Assembly (NCBI GenBank): GCA_016188965.1
Contig: JACPGT010000010.1
Coordinates: forward strand, 1 to 64,000
DNA length: 64,000 nt
Direction: 5' to 3'
Source of the DNA: Microcaldota archaeon
Lineage (GTDB): Archaea > Micrarchaeota > Micrarchaeia > Norongarragalinales > Norongarragalinaceae
In this document: piece after piece, positions 29,730 through 39,164 of the stretch
How the letters are laid out: each line of letters opens with the position of its first letter
Position numbering within the stretch: position 1 is the stretch's first letter
Made by a program: the position numbers and the translations under genes
Notes under the pieces: generated by a model
What the model saw: the letters and a program-made list of their open reading frames with translations, nothing else
What the model was told of the DNA's origin: nothing
The model's database searches: none

Positions 29730-29849
29730 GGGGTTTCGTCTCCGGTGTTTTTCGGCGTTCAGATCGTTTCGACGCGTTTTTTTCGGATGTTCTTTTTCCA
29801 GACTGACGCATTGTCAGCATTTTTTTCGGTTGAATTTGCTGTTTTGTGT

Positions 29850-31532
29850 TTATCCTTCGTTCTTGACTTCTTCCTCGAACTGGTCCTCGATTTCTTCCAG
29901 TGCCTTTTCAGCTTCAGGATCTCCCTCTTCTTGGGCTTCCAGTAATGCCGTGCGTTCTTCCGCTATTTTCTTAAGTTTGGGCTCCAGGACCGAGGCCTTG
30001 CGTCCGGTGACGTCTTCCAGCGCTTGGGCGATTTCCTTGATGTACTTGAAGAAGATGAGGCGGCGGCGTTCCTGCTCTTCCGCCTTGGCCAAACCATGCA
30101 GGTATGTCGAGATGTCGCGGGCGGCTTCCATCAAGGCGAAGCGGATTTCAGCCACGATTTCCTCTTCCGCTGAAATGGCCAGCTTGCCGGCGCCGGTGTA
30201 GGGCACGTAGACCGAGACGAAGTTCACCAAAATGGTCACGGGCATGGTCTCAAATTCCTTGAGGTCGTAGCGGTTCAAGTCGAGGCTCTTGAATGCCTCG
30301 GTGATGGCGCAGTTGCCCGCGTCGAACAACAACGGCACGCGGTTGGCAAAACGCGTCAGTTCGCCTTTGCGGGCTTCGCCTACTTGTTGGCCGGATTTTC
30401 CGCCGTACGCGATGGCTACTTCCACGCTGAAAGGAATGCCGCCGCGGAACACGCGGGGCTTGCGTTCGACCACCTTGAGCTTTTCAGGTTCCAGCAGGTT
30501 CTTCAGCGATTTTTCGAGTTGGTCCTCGCCGATGGGAATCAAGGCGTCTGTTTCCGGCGCAATCCACTTGACTTTCTGGAAGTTCTTGACCAATTCCTCG
30601 GCTTCAGCCCATGCCAGTGCCTTGGGCGAGCGTTCCAGATCCACGGCGGGCATCAACGCCTGCAGTTCCTTGACTTTTTCGGCGCTCACGCGGGTAAAAT
30701 CGGATACCAAGAACGAGGAAATCTTGCGGCCCGTAGTGACTTGCGCCATGTCCATCAAGTCGGACGTGGTGATGCCCAACGGGTGGGGCTGGACGTTCTT
30801 GGGCTTCTTGGGAATGTCCTTGCTGGCGCGGGGAAATACCGTGATTTGGTTGTCCGGCTCGACCAGCGTGATCTGGCAGTGGGGGTTGGCCAACGCCGTC
30901 CGACGCAAGTATTCGTACGAGCCGTATTCGGAGCGGTTGTAGCCCACTTCCGCGTATTCGGCCTCCACCCGGAGTCCCTTGAACTTGCCGGCGTATTCCT
31001 TTTCATCCGTGATGGCCGGTTCATTGCTTTTGATGTCGACCGAAACCAGGCACTCGTAAACTTTGCCGTCGCCCAGCCCCGTCTTGACTTTGGTGGGCTT
31101 GCCGGTGGTGATTTGCGCGAAAAGCGTGGCGTAGGCGGCTCCGATGCCTTGCTGTCCCCGTCGTTGGGCGCGTTGAGAGAATTTCGAGCCGGCCAGCAGT
31201 TTGCCGAGCGCCTGGCCGACGTTCTTCTTGGGGATGCCCGTGCCGTTGTCCTCGACGACCAGTTTGTAGTGGTCATCCGGCAGTTGCGCGATTTCCACCC
31301 GGATTTCCGGCAGGATCTTGGCGTCTTCGCACGAGTCCAGGCTGTTCGTGACGAATTCGTGCACCAACGTGGTCAAGCTGCGGATTTTTCCGGAGTATCC
31401 CAGCATCTGGCGGTTCTTCTTGAAGAATTCCGCGACGGAATACTCCTTGAATGATTTTTCCAGCTCTTCGCGCGTCGGCGCCTTTTCCTGCGCCTTCTCG
31501 GTTTTAGTGACTTTTTCGGTTTTCTCGGCCAT
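29850..31532 (-). CDS. top6B: DNA topoisomerase VI subunit B
   Basis: GHKL motifs LVHEFVTNSLDSCEDA, VVEDNGTGIPKKNVGQALGKLLAGSKF, RGQQGIGAAYATLFAQ. Confidence 0.96.
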   Translation of the reverse strand: MAEKTEKVTKTEKAQEKAPTREELEKSFKEYSVAEFFKKNRQMLGYSGKIRSLTTLVHEFVTNSLDSCEDAKILPEIRVEIAQLPDDHYKLVVEDNGTGIPKKNVGQALGKLLAGSKFSQRAQRRGQQGIGAAYATLFAQITTGKPTKVKTGLGDGKVYECLVSVDIKSNEPAITDEKEYAGKFKGLRVEAEYAEVGYNRSEYGSYEYLRRTALANPHCQITLVEPDNQITVFPRASKDIPKKPKNVQPHPLGITTSDLMDMAQVTTGRKISSFLVSDFTRVSAEKVKELQALMPAVDLERSPKALAWAEAEELVKNFQKVKWIAPETDALIPIGEDQLEKSLKNLLEPEKLKVVERKPRVFRGGIPFSVEVAIAYGGKSGQQVGEARKGELTRFANRVPLLFDAGNCAITEAFKSLDLNRYDLKEFETMPVTILVNFVSVYVPYTGAGKLAISAEEEIVAEIRFALMEAARDISTYLHGLAKAEEQERRRLIFFKYIKEIAQALEDVTGRKASVLEPKLKKIAEERTALLEAQEEGDPEAEKALEEIEDQFEEEVKNEG

Positions 31533-31663
31533 GCGTATCAACCTGGAGGGAGGGTGGTTTTTCAATGATTGTTCCGGTTCAAAGATTGCTTGCGAGGTGG
31601 GTTCCCTTTTTTCGTTCAATTGCGGTTTGACTTTTTTTCACGGTTTCGGCGCCGCTGCGGCCC

Positions 31664-32176
31664 CTACATGAATCGTTTCTTACGTTGGTTCTCTTTTTCA
31701 AGGTACGTGTATACGCCGTTGTGCTCGGCGCCTTCCAGTAACCTCAAAACGGCTTCCTTGGCGGACTTGAGGTCGTCAAATTCGCCGAGGATGGCGATGG
31801 AGTCGGCCGTGACGGCCAAAAATGCGCCGGAAAGTTCTTGCAGCTTCTTCTTGGCCGTCCCCTGCGCGCCGATGACGCGGGCCTTGTAGCGAATCATCTT
31901 TTTGTGGTTGCCGCGGAAAGCGGCCTGCAAGTCGATGACGTCCATGAAGTACTGGTCGGAAAACAGCTTGTAGGCCTGTTTAGCCAAGAAGCCGCATCCT
32001 AATGCCTTGAGGACTTGTTCAACAACCCATTCCTGGCCGCCTTCGCCTTCGATGGACACGTCGCGCTCCGCAATGCTCAACTTGACTTGTCCGCGTTGCT
32101 CGACTTCCTTGAGCAGCTTGTTCTCGTTGCGGCTCAACGCGGTGATGGTCTTTTGCGGCAAAGTGATGATGCGCAT
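31664..32176 (-). CDS. KH-domain RNA-binding protein, Dim2/Pno1-like
   Basis: DLQAAFRGNHKKMIRYKARVIGAQGTAKKKLQELSGAFLAVTADSIAILGEFDDLKSAKEAVLRLLEGAEHNGVYTYLEK. Confidence 0.85.
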   Translation of the reverse strand: MRIITLPQKTITALSRNENKLLKEVEQRGQVKLSIAERDVSIEGEGGQEWVVEQVLKALGCGFLAKQAYKLFSDQYFMDVIDLQAAFRGNHKKMIRYKARVIGAQGTAKKKLQELSGAFLAVTADSIAILGEFDDLKSAKEAVLRLLEGAEHNGVYTYLEKENQRKKRFM

Positions 32177-32193
32177 GGTGGGTCTTTGTGATC

Positions 32194-32231
32194 CTCCGGA
32201 GTCTGCCGCATCGTTAATGCGGTTTCCGGAG
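32194..32231 (-). other. Inverted repeat/hairpin 18 nt upstream of the KH-domain gene start
   Basis: CTCCGGA-GTCTG-CCGCAT-CGTTA-ATGCGG-TT-TCCGGAG: outer 7 bp and inner 6 bp. Confidence 0.6.
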
Positions 32232-32267
32232 CGGTGGGTTTTAGTAAATGGTTTGGGTTAAAATACG

Positions 32268-32693
32268 TTATTGTGGATTTGGGCCTTTTTCGACGGCGGT
32301 TTTGACTAGTTTGATGAGCTCTGCCGGCTCGAACGGTTTGTCGATTGCCTGAACGCTGCGGCCACGTTTTTTCTCTTGGTCCATAAGGGTCTCCCGGTCT
32401 TCATTGTGCCCTGCCGTCATCAGGATGAGTGGAACGCGTCGGTGAGGCTCAAATTCGTGATTGTGCATGTGTTCCAGCAAGGCTTCGGCATTGCCGTACG
32501 GATAGGAAATATCGCTTAAGACGACGTGAAATGCCTTTCCTGCATCCAAATGCTGGCGGGCTTCGTTTCCGTCTGCGGCCTCATGGACGTCAAAATCTTT
32601 GGAAAGAAGTATTTTGGTCAACCTTCGGACCGGGCCATCATCTTCAACTAACAGCACCCGCGGTTTACCTGCTTCGCGTTCTCGTTCCATCAT
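32268..32693 (-). CDS. Stand-alone response-regulator receiver domain (start could be upstream at 32741)
   Basis: RVLLVEDDGPVRRLTKILL...VVLSDISYP...LILMTAGHN...AIDKPFEPAELIKLV: DD, D, T, K receiver residues. Confidence 0.85.
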   Translation of the reverse strand: MMEREREAGKPRVLLVEDDGPVRRLTKILLSKDFDVHEAADGNEARQHLDAGKAFHVVLSDISYPYGNAEALLEHMHNHEFEPHRRVPLILMTAGHNEDRETLMDQEKKRGRSVQAIDKPFEPAELIKLVKTAVEKGPNPQ

Positions 32694-32746
32694 GCGGCGG
32701 ATGATGTTCCGAAGTGCTATTAAGCGTTTGCGCCATTGCAAAAGCC

Positions 32747-33658
32747 ATGGATTCCATCCGCGTGCGAGCTCCGGCCACCACGGCCAACATGGGCGCCGGT
32801 TTTGACGTCTGCGGCATGGCCCTGTCCGAACCGTTCGACGAATTCGTCATATCCAAGTCGGACGCGTGGGCCGTGACGAATGAAACGGCTTGCCGGGCGG
32901 CCACCGACGTGGACAAAAGCGTGTTTGCGTTCGTCTGGAAGGCGATGCGCGAAAAATTCGGCTTGCCAGGAAGCCTTTCCATCGTGTGTAGAAAAGGAAT
33001 CAAGCCGTCGGCGGGCATGGGTTCTTCCGCTTCCGAAGCCTCCGCGACGGCGTTTGCCGTGAACGAACTGTTCCAATTGGGCCTGACCCGGGACGAGTTG
33101 GTCTTCTGGGCGGGCTACGGCGAGGCTTTCACGGCGGGCCAGCCGCATTACGACAATGTCGCTCCAGCCGTGCTGGGCGGCGTCACCGTCACTTATTCCA
33201 CCCACCCGCTTAAAGTCAAGCGCCTGGACGCGCCGGATTTGGCTTGCATGTTGGTCATTTCAGAAAAGACCAAGCCGTCAACCGCGTTCGCCCGCAGCGT
33301 ACTGCCCGAATCCGTGCCACGCAAGGACGCGTTAGCGAACCAATTCACCCTCGCCAAGTTGCTAGTGGGGCTATACGGCCGTGACGCGGCATTGGTGGCC
33401 GATTCGTTGGACGACCGCATCGTCGAGCCGGCACGCTCCAAGGCGGATATCCTGCCTCATTTGATTGAATTGAAAGATGTGGCCCGTCAACATGGCTTCG
33501 GTGCGGCGGCATCCGGCGCCGGACCCACGCTGATATGCATGGGTACGGAGAAGTCGGACACGTTGGGCAATGCCGTCACGTCGTTGTACGCCAGTAACGG
33601 CCTCAAGACGCAGTTGGTGTGGACGACGCCGTCCGCGCAAGGGGTGCATGGGGTATGA
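32747..33658 (+). CDS. thrB: Homoserine kinase
   Basis: RVRAPATTANMGAGFDVCGMAL...GIKPSAGMGSSASEASATAFAVNELF; GHMP kinase. Confidence 0.93.
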   Translation: MDSIRVRAPATTANMGAGFDVCGMALSEPFDEFVISKSDAWAVTNETACRAATDVDKSVFAFVWKAMREKFGLPGSLSIVCRKGIKPSAGMGSSASEASATAFAVNELFQLGLTRDELVFWAGYGEAFTAGQPHYDNVAPAVLGGVTVTYSTHPLKVKRLDAPDLACMLVISEKTKPSTAFARSVLPESVPRKDALANQFTLAKLLVGLYGRDAALVADSLDDRIVEPARSKADILPHLIELKDVARQHGFGAAASGAGPTLICMGTEKSDTLGNAVTSLYASNGLKTQLVWTTPSAQGVHGV

Positions 33659-34923
33659 ACGTCGAATTGAAATGCTGCAAGTGCGGCAAGACTTACCCGG
33701 CGGCGGCCACCGAATTCACGTGCGCGTGCGGCCATTTGCTGGAAGTCCAGCTGGATTTGTCGGCCATTGGCGTGTCCAAGGCCGATTTCGAAAAAAGGCC
33801 GGCCGACTTGGGCGTGTGGCGTTTCCGCGAAATGGTGCATCCCTTGGTCGAGCCTTCCAACATCGTCACCCGGGGCGAGGGCAACACGTTCTTGTACCCG
33901 TCGGAACGCGTTTCCGCGTTCGTCGGCACCCGGACGTGGCTCAAGCATGAAGGCGAAAACCCGACGGGTTCGTTCAAGGACCGTGGCATGACTGCCGGTA
34001 TCACCGAAGCCGTCCGTCGAGGCGCCAAGACCGTCATCTGCGCTTCCACCGGCAACACGTCCGCATCATTGGCGTCGTATGCCGCCATTGCCGGGTTGCG
34101 GTGCGTCGTGCTGATGCCGGACGGCAAGATCGCGTTCGGAAAATTGTCGCAAGCCTTGGCATACGGCGCGAAGGCCATCCAGGTCAAGGGCAACTTCGAC
34201 CAGGCGCTGGCCTTGGTTCGCCAACTGGCCGAAGCGAAGAACTATTACGTCTTGAATTCGGTCAATCCGTGGCGGCTGGAAGGCCAGAAGACCATCGTAT
34301 GGGAAATATTGTTCCAGATGGGTTTGGCGGGACAGGACGGGCCGGATTGGATCGTGGTTCCGGCTGGCAACGTCGGCAACGTCAGCGCGTTTGGCAAGGC
34401 CCTCAAGGAATGGTACGAACTGGGCTGGATTGAAAAGTTGCCGCGGTTAGCCGCGGTGCAAGCGGAAGGCGCCAATCCGTTGTATCGTACCTGGAAGGCA
34501 AGCGCCGGCGGCATTCCGGACGCGCTTGAGGCCGTGGAGAATCCGGACACCATCGGTTCGGCCATCCGCATCGGAAAACCCGTCAACTGGGTCAAGTGCC
34601 TCCAGTACCTCAAACTGACCAACGGCGTGGCCGAACAGGTGTCAGACCAACAGATGATGGACGCCAAGGCCGTAGTGGATGCAGCCGGGATCGGTTGCGA
34701 ACCGGCGTCGGCCGCATCCGTAGCAGGAGCCAGGAAACTGTTGGAATCGGGCGTCATATCGCGCGGCGAAAAAGTCGCATGCGTGTTAACGGGACACGTG
34801 TTGAAGGACGCGGACAACACCGTCAACTACCACTTGGGTAAATTGCCATACCCGCCGGCGTTTGCCAATGCCCCCATCCAAGCGGAGGCGTCGTTGGACG
34901 CGCTGGAAGCGGCTTTGAAATAG
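33655..34923 (+). CDS. thrC: Threonine synthase (ATGA overlap with thrB)
   Basis: CCKCGKTY...CACGHLLEV; HEGENPTGSFKDRGMTAGI; PAGNVGNVSAFGKAL. Confidence 0.93.
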   Translation: MNVELKCCKCGKTYPAAATEFTCACGHLLEVQLDLSAIGVSKADFEKRPADLGVWRFREMVHPLVEPSNIVTRGEGNTFLYPSERVSAFVGTRTWLKHEGENPTGSFKDRGMTAGITEAVRRGAKTVICASTGNTSASLASYAAIAGLRCVVLMPDGKIAFGKLSQALAYGAKAIQVKGNFDQALALVRQLAEAKNYYVLNSVNPWRLEGQKTIVWEILFQMGLAGQDGPDWIVVPAGNVGNVSAFGKALKEWYELGWIEKLPRLAAVQAEGANPLYRTWKASAGGIPDALEAVENPDTIGSAIRIGKPVNWVKCLQYLKLTNGVAEQVSDQQMMDAKAVVDAAGIGCEPASAASVAGARKLLESGVISRGEKVACVLTGHVLKDADNTVNYHLGKLPYPPAFANAPIQAEASLDALEAALK

Positions 34924-34933
34924 GGACTGAAAA

Positions 34934-36319
34934 ATGGAAGCTGAAATCGTGACTGAAAATTACGCGCATCTTTCCCACGTCATAACCGAAGCCCGCAAAC
35001 GGCAGGCCGTATGGGACCAGGAATTGGAACGGATGCGGCAGCTTCATTTTTCGACTCTTTGCGTCCACGGTGGCTATACGCCTGCGGAAGCGATTCGCAA
35101 CAACCAGGGATCCGTAGTGGAACCGGTATATTCGTCAACGGCGCAGGCCCATGCTGATTCGGATTGGCTGGAAGCGGCGTTGGCGTACCAGATTCCGGCG
35201 TGGGTCTATTCCCGCATCGCCAACCCGACGGTTGGATACTTGGAAACCGTTTTGTCGCTTTTGGAAGGCTATCGGTTACCTTTCCAGACGGCTGCCTGCT
35301 GCACTTCTTCCGGCATGTCCGCGATTAAAGCCGCGACGGAGCCGTTCGTGGCTGACCGACCGGGTAATAGGCCGAAGAACATCGTGGCCATGGTGCAATG
35401 CTATGGCGGAACGTATCAGCAATTCGACGTCCGTTATGGCCGCGAGCGCGGCATACCGATCCGATGGGTGCATGATGCAACCGATTTGGACGAATGGAAC
35501 CAAAAAATCGATTCAGATACGTGTTTCGTCTTCGGAGAATTTCCCAGCAACCCCGGTCTTGCCGTTTTCGACATACAACGCGTAGCCGAATTGGCCCACG
35601 GCCAAGGCGTGCCGCTCATCGTGGACTCCACCATCGCCACGCCGGCGCTCTGCCGGCCCTTGTCGCATGGCGCCGATATCGTGGTCCAATCCTTGACCAA
35701 AACGATGACGTCCAGCGGACGCGGCATCGGCGGTGCGCTGATCAGCAAAAACGGCATGACCTGCCATGCGGCAACGCCGGAAATGCGGGACAATTATGCC
35801 GGCTGGGTCAAACTTTGGCCCTACCGCGACGCGGGTCCCTCGCTTTCGCCGGAAAGCGCGGCCCACACGTTGGACTCCATCAAGACGCTGCGCATGAAGA
35901 TGGACGTGTTGAGCCAGAACGCGATGCATGTGGCGCAATTCCTTGAAGACCACCCTGCGGTGGAAAGCGTGAATTACTTAGGCTTGTCCAGCCATCCCCA
36001 GCACGCGTTGGCCAAGCGGTATATGCGGCTAGTCGATTCGGAAGAGAACCGGTACGGACATTTGTTGTCGTTCACGGTCAAAGGCGGTGCTAATGCCGCC
36101 CGCAAAGTCCTGGACCGCCTCGAGTTGGTGTTCCGTGCGACCGATTTGGGCCGCATCAAGTCCGTGGCCACGATTCCCTCCATCAGCACGCACCAACAGC
36201 AAGGCGAGCACGCCCGGCTGGCCGCACGGATTCCTGCGGCCCTTGTCCGCCTCTGCGTCGGCGGCGAAGACCCCGAAGATCTCATCGCCGATTTGGACCG
36301 TGCACTTACGACCGTTTGA
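34934..36319 (+). CDS. Cys/Met-metabolism PLP-dependent enzyme (cystathionine gamma-synthase/OAH sulfhydrylase-like)
   Basis: VYSRIANPTVGYLETVLSLLEG...DSTIATPALCRPLSHGADIVVQSLTKTMTSSGRGIGG. Confidence 0.85.
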   Translation: MEAEIVTENYAHLSHVITEARKRQAVWDQELERMRQLHFSTLCVHGGYTPAEAIRNNQGSVVEPVYSSTAQAHADSDWLEAALAYQIPAWVYSRIANPTVGYLETVLSLLEGYRLPFQTAACCTSSGMSAIKAATEPFVADRPGNRPKNIVAMVQCYGGTYQQFDVRYGRERGIPIRWVHDATDLDEWNQKIDSDTCFVFGEFPSNPGLAVFDIQRVAELAHGQGVPLIVDSTIATPALCRPLSHGADIVVQSLTKTMTSSGRGIGGALISKNGMTCHAATPEMRDNYAGWVKLWPYRDAGPSLSPESAAHTLDSIKTLRMKMDVLSQNAMHVAQFLEDHPAVESVNYLGLSSHPQHALAKRYMRLVDSEENRYGHLLSFTVKGGANAARKVLDRLELVFRATDLGRIKSVATIPSISTHQQQGEHARLAARIPAALVRLCVGGEDPEDLIADLDRALTTV

Positions 36320-36346
36320 CTGAAGCCAATTTTTCGGACTGCTTTG

Positions 36347-37228
36347 TCAGCGGTGCAGTCGAAAGGTGCTTGCCGCAAGGACGATGCGGATGACGACGAT
36401 GTGCAACACGCCCACCACGGCCGGAACGGGTCCGAAAAGCGTCGAAATCAGCGTGACGGCAAACGTGTTGTTTTTGTAATAGCAGAACGTCGCATACGTG
36501 ATTTTTTCCTTCTCATTCTTTCCCAGCGCCCAGCCCAAGGCAAAAACCACGAGGGACGCCGCGGCCAAGGCTGCGACGATGGCAGCGGCCTGCAGCGGGT
36601 GTTCGTAGAAGAACGGCGCGCTTTGGGCCGTCACACCCCACACCAAGAGCGTCAAGAGCACAAGGTTCAGCGGTTTTCGGACGCGCTGCAGAGGCGGCGC
36701 CAACGGCGTGTGCTTCAGCACGCCGGCAGCGACGAGGGGCACGCCCACGAGCAACGTCACGTTCAGCAGCAACTTGGCCACGTCAATGGGCACGGCCTGT
36801 CCGGCCAGTAGCAGCGTCAGCGGCGGGATTAGGATCGGCGCCAGGATGGTGCTGAACAAGGTCAGTGACAATGCTTTGGCCTTGTCGCCGTGGTGCAAGT
36901 CGACGACGGCCGGGACGGAGTATCCCGACGGCGCCAGGCCCACGATGACGAACCCGATGAGCAGACCCGGTTCGAACCATTGCGCGATGCTCCACGCCAG
37001 CAGACCGAACACGCCGACCTGGATTCCCAGCAACAGCAAGCCGGTTCGGTCCAACGCGCTTGCGACGCTTTTACGGAATGGCAAGTCCAGAAGACTTAGG
37101 ACCATGATGGAAAACAAAAGCGGGATAGAAAACGGGCTGAACGCGAGGCCGACGCCGGGCAGCGCGATGCCCAAGACGACGGGAAGCAGGAAAAATAACC
37201 ACAAGTGCTGGTCCATCCATCGCGGCAT
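36347..37228 (-). CDS. Bile acid:Na+ symporter (BASS/SBF)-like membrane transporter
   Basis: Multi-TM ORF; LIGFVIVGLAPSGYSVPAVVDLHHGDKAKALSLTLFSTILAPILIPPLT resembles the SBF family core. Confidence 0.6.
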   Translation of the reverse strand: MPRWMDQHLWLFFLLPVVLGIALPGVGLAFSPFSIPLLFSIMVLSLLDLPFRKSVASALDRTGLLLLGIQVGVFGLLAWSIAQWFEPGLLIGFVIVGLAPSGYSVPAVVDLHHGDKAKALSLTLFSTILAPILIPPLTLLLAGQAVPIDVAKLLLNVTLLVGVPLVAAGVLKHTPLAPPLQRVRKPLNLVLLTLLVWGVTAQSAPFFYEHPLQAAAIVAALAAASLVVFALGWALGKNEKEKITYATFCYYKNNTFAVTLISTLFGPVPAVVGVLHIVVIRIVLAASTFRLHR

Positions 37229-37234
37229 GGCCTT

Positions 37235-38073
37235 TCAACTCGTTCTGCGAGGCGTGCGGGCGGCGACCCGGACGGCCGACGCTTGGCTTTCCGTTGGAAT
37301 CAAGCGGCCGGTCAAGGCAACCATTCCGTGGACGACGACGAGGTATGCGACGCCGACCGCGGCGGCAACCGGAGAGAACAGCGTGGTCAGAAGCGTGATC
37401 GAAAGCGTGTAGTTGCGGTGGTAACACACCGTGGCATACGCGATCTTATCCGCACGCTCTCCGCCCAACTTCGAGCCGATGAAGAACATCACCAACGCCA
37501 GGAGCGAGAGGACGGCGGCTACGGATAGCGCCGTCAATGGTTGCTGACGGAAGAACTCGGCACTTTTGGATACCAACGCCCAGCCCAAGACCATCAGAAT
37601 AAGCACGTTCATCGGTTTTTTGTGCGTTCGACCTGCTGGCTTGCCGCGACCATGACGAACAGCGGCAACCACAACGGCGCGGTGACGTTGTTCAATACGG
37701 TCAAGCCGATGCTTTTTTTCACGTCGCCGCCGTACAGGTCCACGATGGCCGGCGCGGAAATGCCGGACGGCGTGGCGGCGAGGATGATGAACCCGATGAA
37801 TAGTTCCTGCGGAAATAAATACGAAGCCAGATACGCCAGCAACCCGAACAAACCGTATTGGACTGCCAGCACCTGGATGCTCCGGGCGTTCAGGCTTTCC
37901 TTGAGGCTATCCAGAACGGGCACATCCAGAAGGCTCAACGTCATGACGGAAAACAGCAAAGGCGCCGCAATCGGCGCGAACCAAGACCCGATTTCCGGAA
38001 GCGCCAAACCCAGCACGACTGGCAAGGCGAACAAAGCCGTCGCATGGCGTTCGATGAAAAACGGCATAGTCAA
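37235..38073 (-). pseudogene. Paralog of the preceding BASS/SBF-like transporter, split into two frames with a missing central segment
   Basis: ORFs 37609-38073 (N-terminal half) and 37235-37672 (C-terminal half) align in order to the intact neighbour, with roughly 34 aa missing at the join. Confidence 0.7.
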
Positions 38074-39125
38074 CCCAGGGCGCCGTTGGCCTTAAGCACT
38101 TCCGCGTGAAGGATGGCGCCGCCGGCCGCGCCCTGGATGGTGTTGTGCGACAAACAGGCGTACTTGATGCGTCGCGGCCCGTCCGAACGCAGGCGGCCCA
38201 CGGTGGTGCTCATGCCTTTTCCGGTCAACACGTCGAGGCGGTGCTGGGGGCGGTTCGGCTCGTCACGGTACACGATGGGCGGTTGAGCCGAAGGAAGCTT
38301 GAGTCCGTGGATGGCGCCCTGAAATTGATCCCACGCCTCGCGGACTTGGCTGACGGACACGTCGGAGTCGAATTCGACGAACACGTTCTCCAAATGGCCT
38401 TCCAGCACTGGAACCCGGTTGCACGACGCGCTCACTTCTATTTTTGCCGTTTCAATGCGGCTTTGCTCGGGATGCAAGCGGCCCAAGATCTTTCCGGTTT
38501 CCCGCTCGATTTTTTCTTCCTCGCCGCCGATGTACGGCACGACGTTGCCCAACGCATCAAGAGACGCCACGCCGGGGTATCCGGCGCCGGAGAGGCCTTG
38601 CAGGGTCGTGACGTGGACGCGCTTGACTCCGAAGGGCAAAAGCGGTTTGAGCGTGAGGGCCAGCGGCGTAGTGCTGCAGTTTGGATCGCACGAGATGAAT
38701 CCACTCCAGCCGCGGGCTTTGCGCTGGGCGGCGATGAGGCCGTCGTGGTCCGGGTTGACTTCCGGAATGATCAGCGGAACGTCGGCATCCATGCGGTGTG
38801 CCGAGGCTTTCGAAATGACGGGAAGCCCAGCGCGGGCGAAGGCTTCCTCTGTGGGCCCGGCCAATTCGTTGGGCAAACAGGAAAACACGACGTCGACTCC
38901 GCCGGCTTTTTCGACCGCTTCCGGGGTGCAGGCCACGACGGTCTTCTGGCCAACAGCGTCAGGCCGGGAAGTGTCCATGAGCCAGTGGGCCGCGTCGGCG
39001 TAGGTCTTGCCCACGGAACGCTCGGATGCCGCCAACACCGTCACCTCGAACCAGGGATGGCCTTGCAACAGCTGGATAAATCGTTGACCAACGAATCCGG
39101 TGGCGCCCAAGATAGTGGTTTTCAT
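38070..39125 (-). CDS. asd: Aspartate-semialdehyde dehydrogenase
   Basis: TILGATGFVGQRFIQLL...FISCDPNCSTTPLALTLKPL...LQGLSGAGYPGV. Confidence 0.94.
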   Translation of the reverse strand: MKTTILGATGFVGQRFIQLLQGHPWFEVTVLAASERSVGKTYADAAHWLMDTSRPDAVGQKTVVACTPEAVEKAGGVDVVFSCLPNELAGPTEEAFARAGLPVISKASAHRMDADVPLIIPEVNPDHDGLIAAQRKARGWSGFISCDPNCSTTPLALTLKPLLPFGVKRVHVTTLQGLSGAGYPGVASLDALGNVVPYIGGEEEKIERETGKILGRLHPEQSRIETAKIEVSASCNRVPVLEGHLENVFVEFDSDVSVSQVREAWDQFQGAIHGLKLPSAQPPIVYRDEPNRPQHRLDVLTGKGMSTTVGRLRSDGPRRIKYACLSHNTIQGAAGGAILHAEVLKANGALG

Positions 39126-39164
39126 GCGGTTCAACCTTCCGTCTTTATTGTCTGCATGGGAGTC

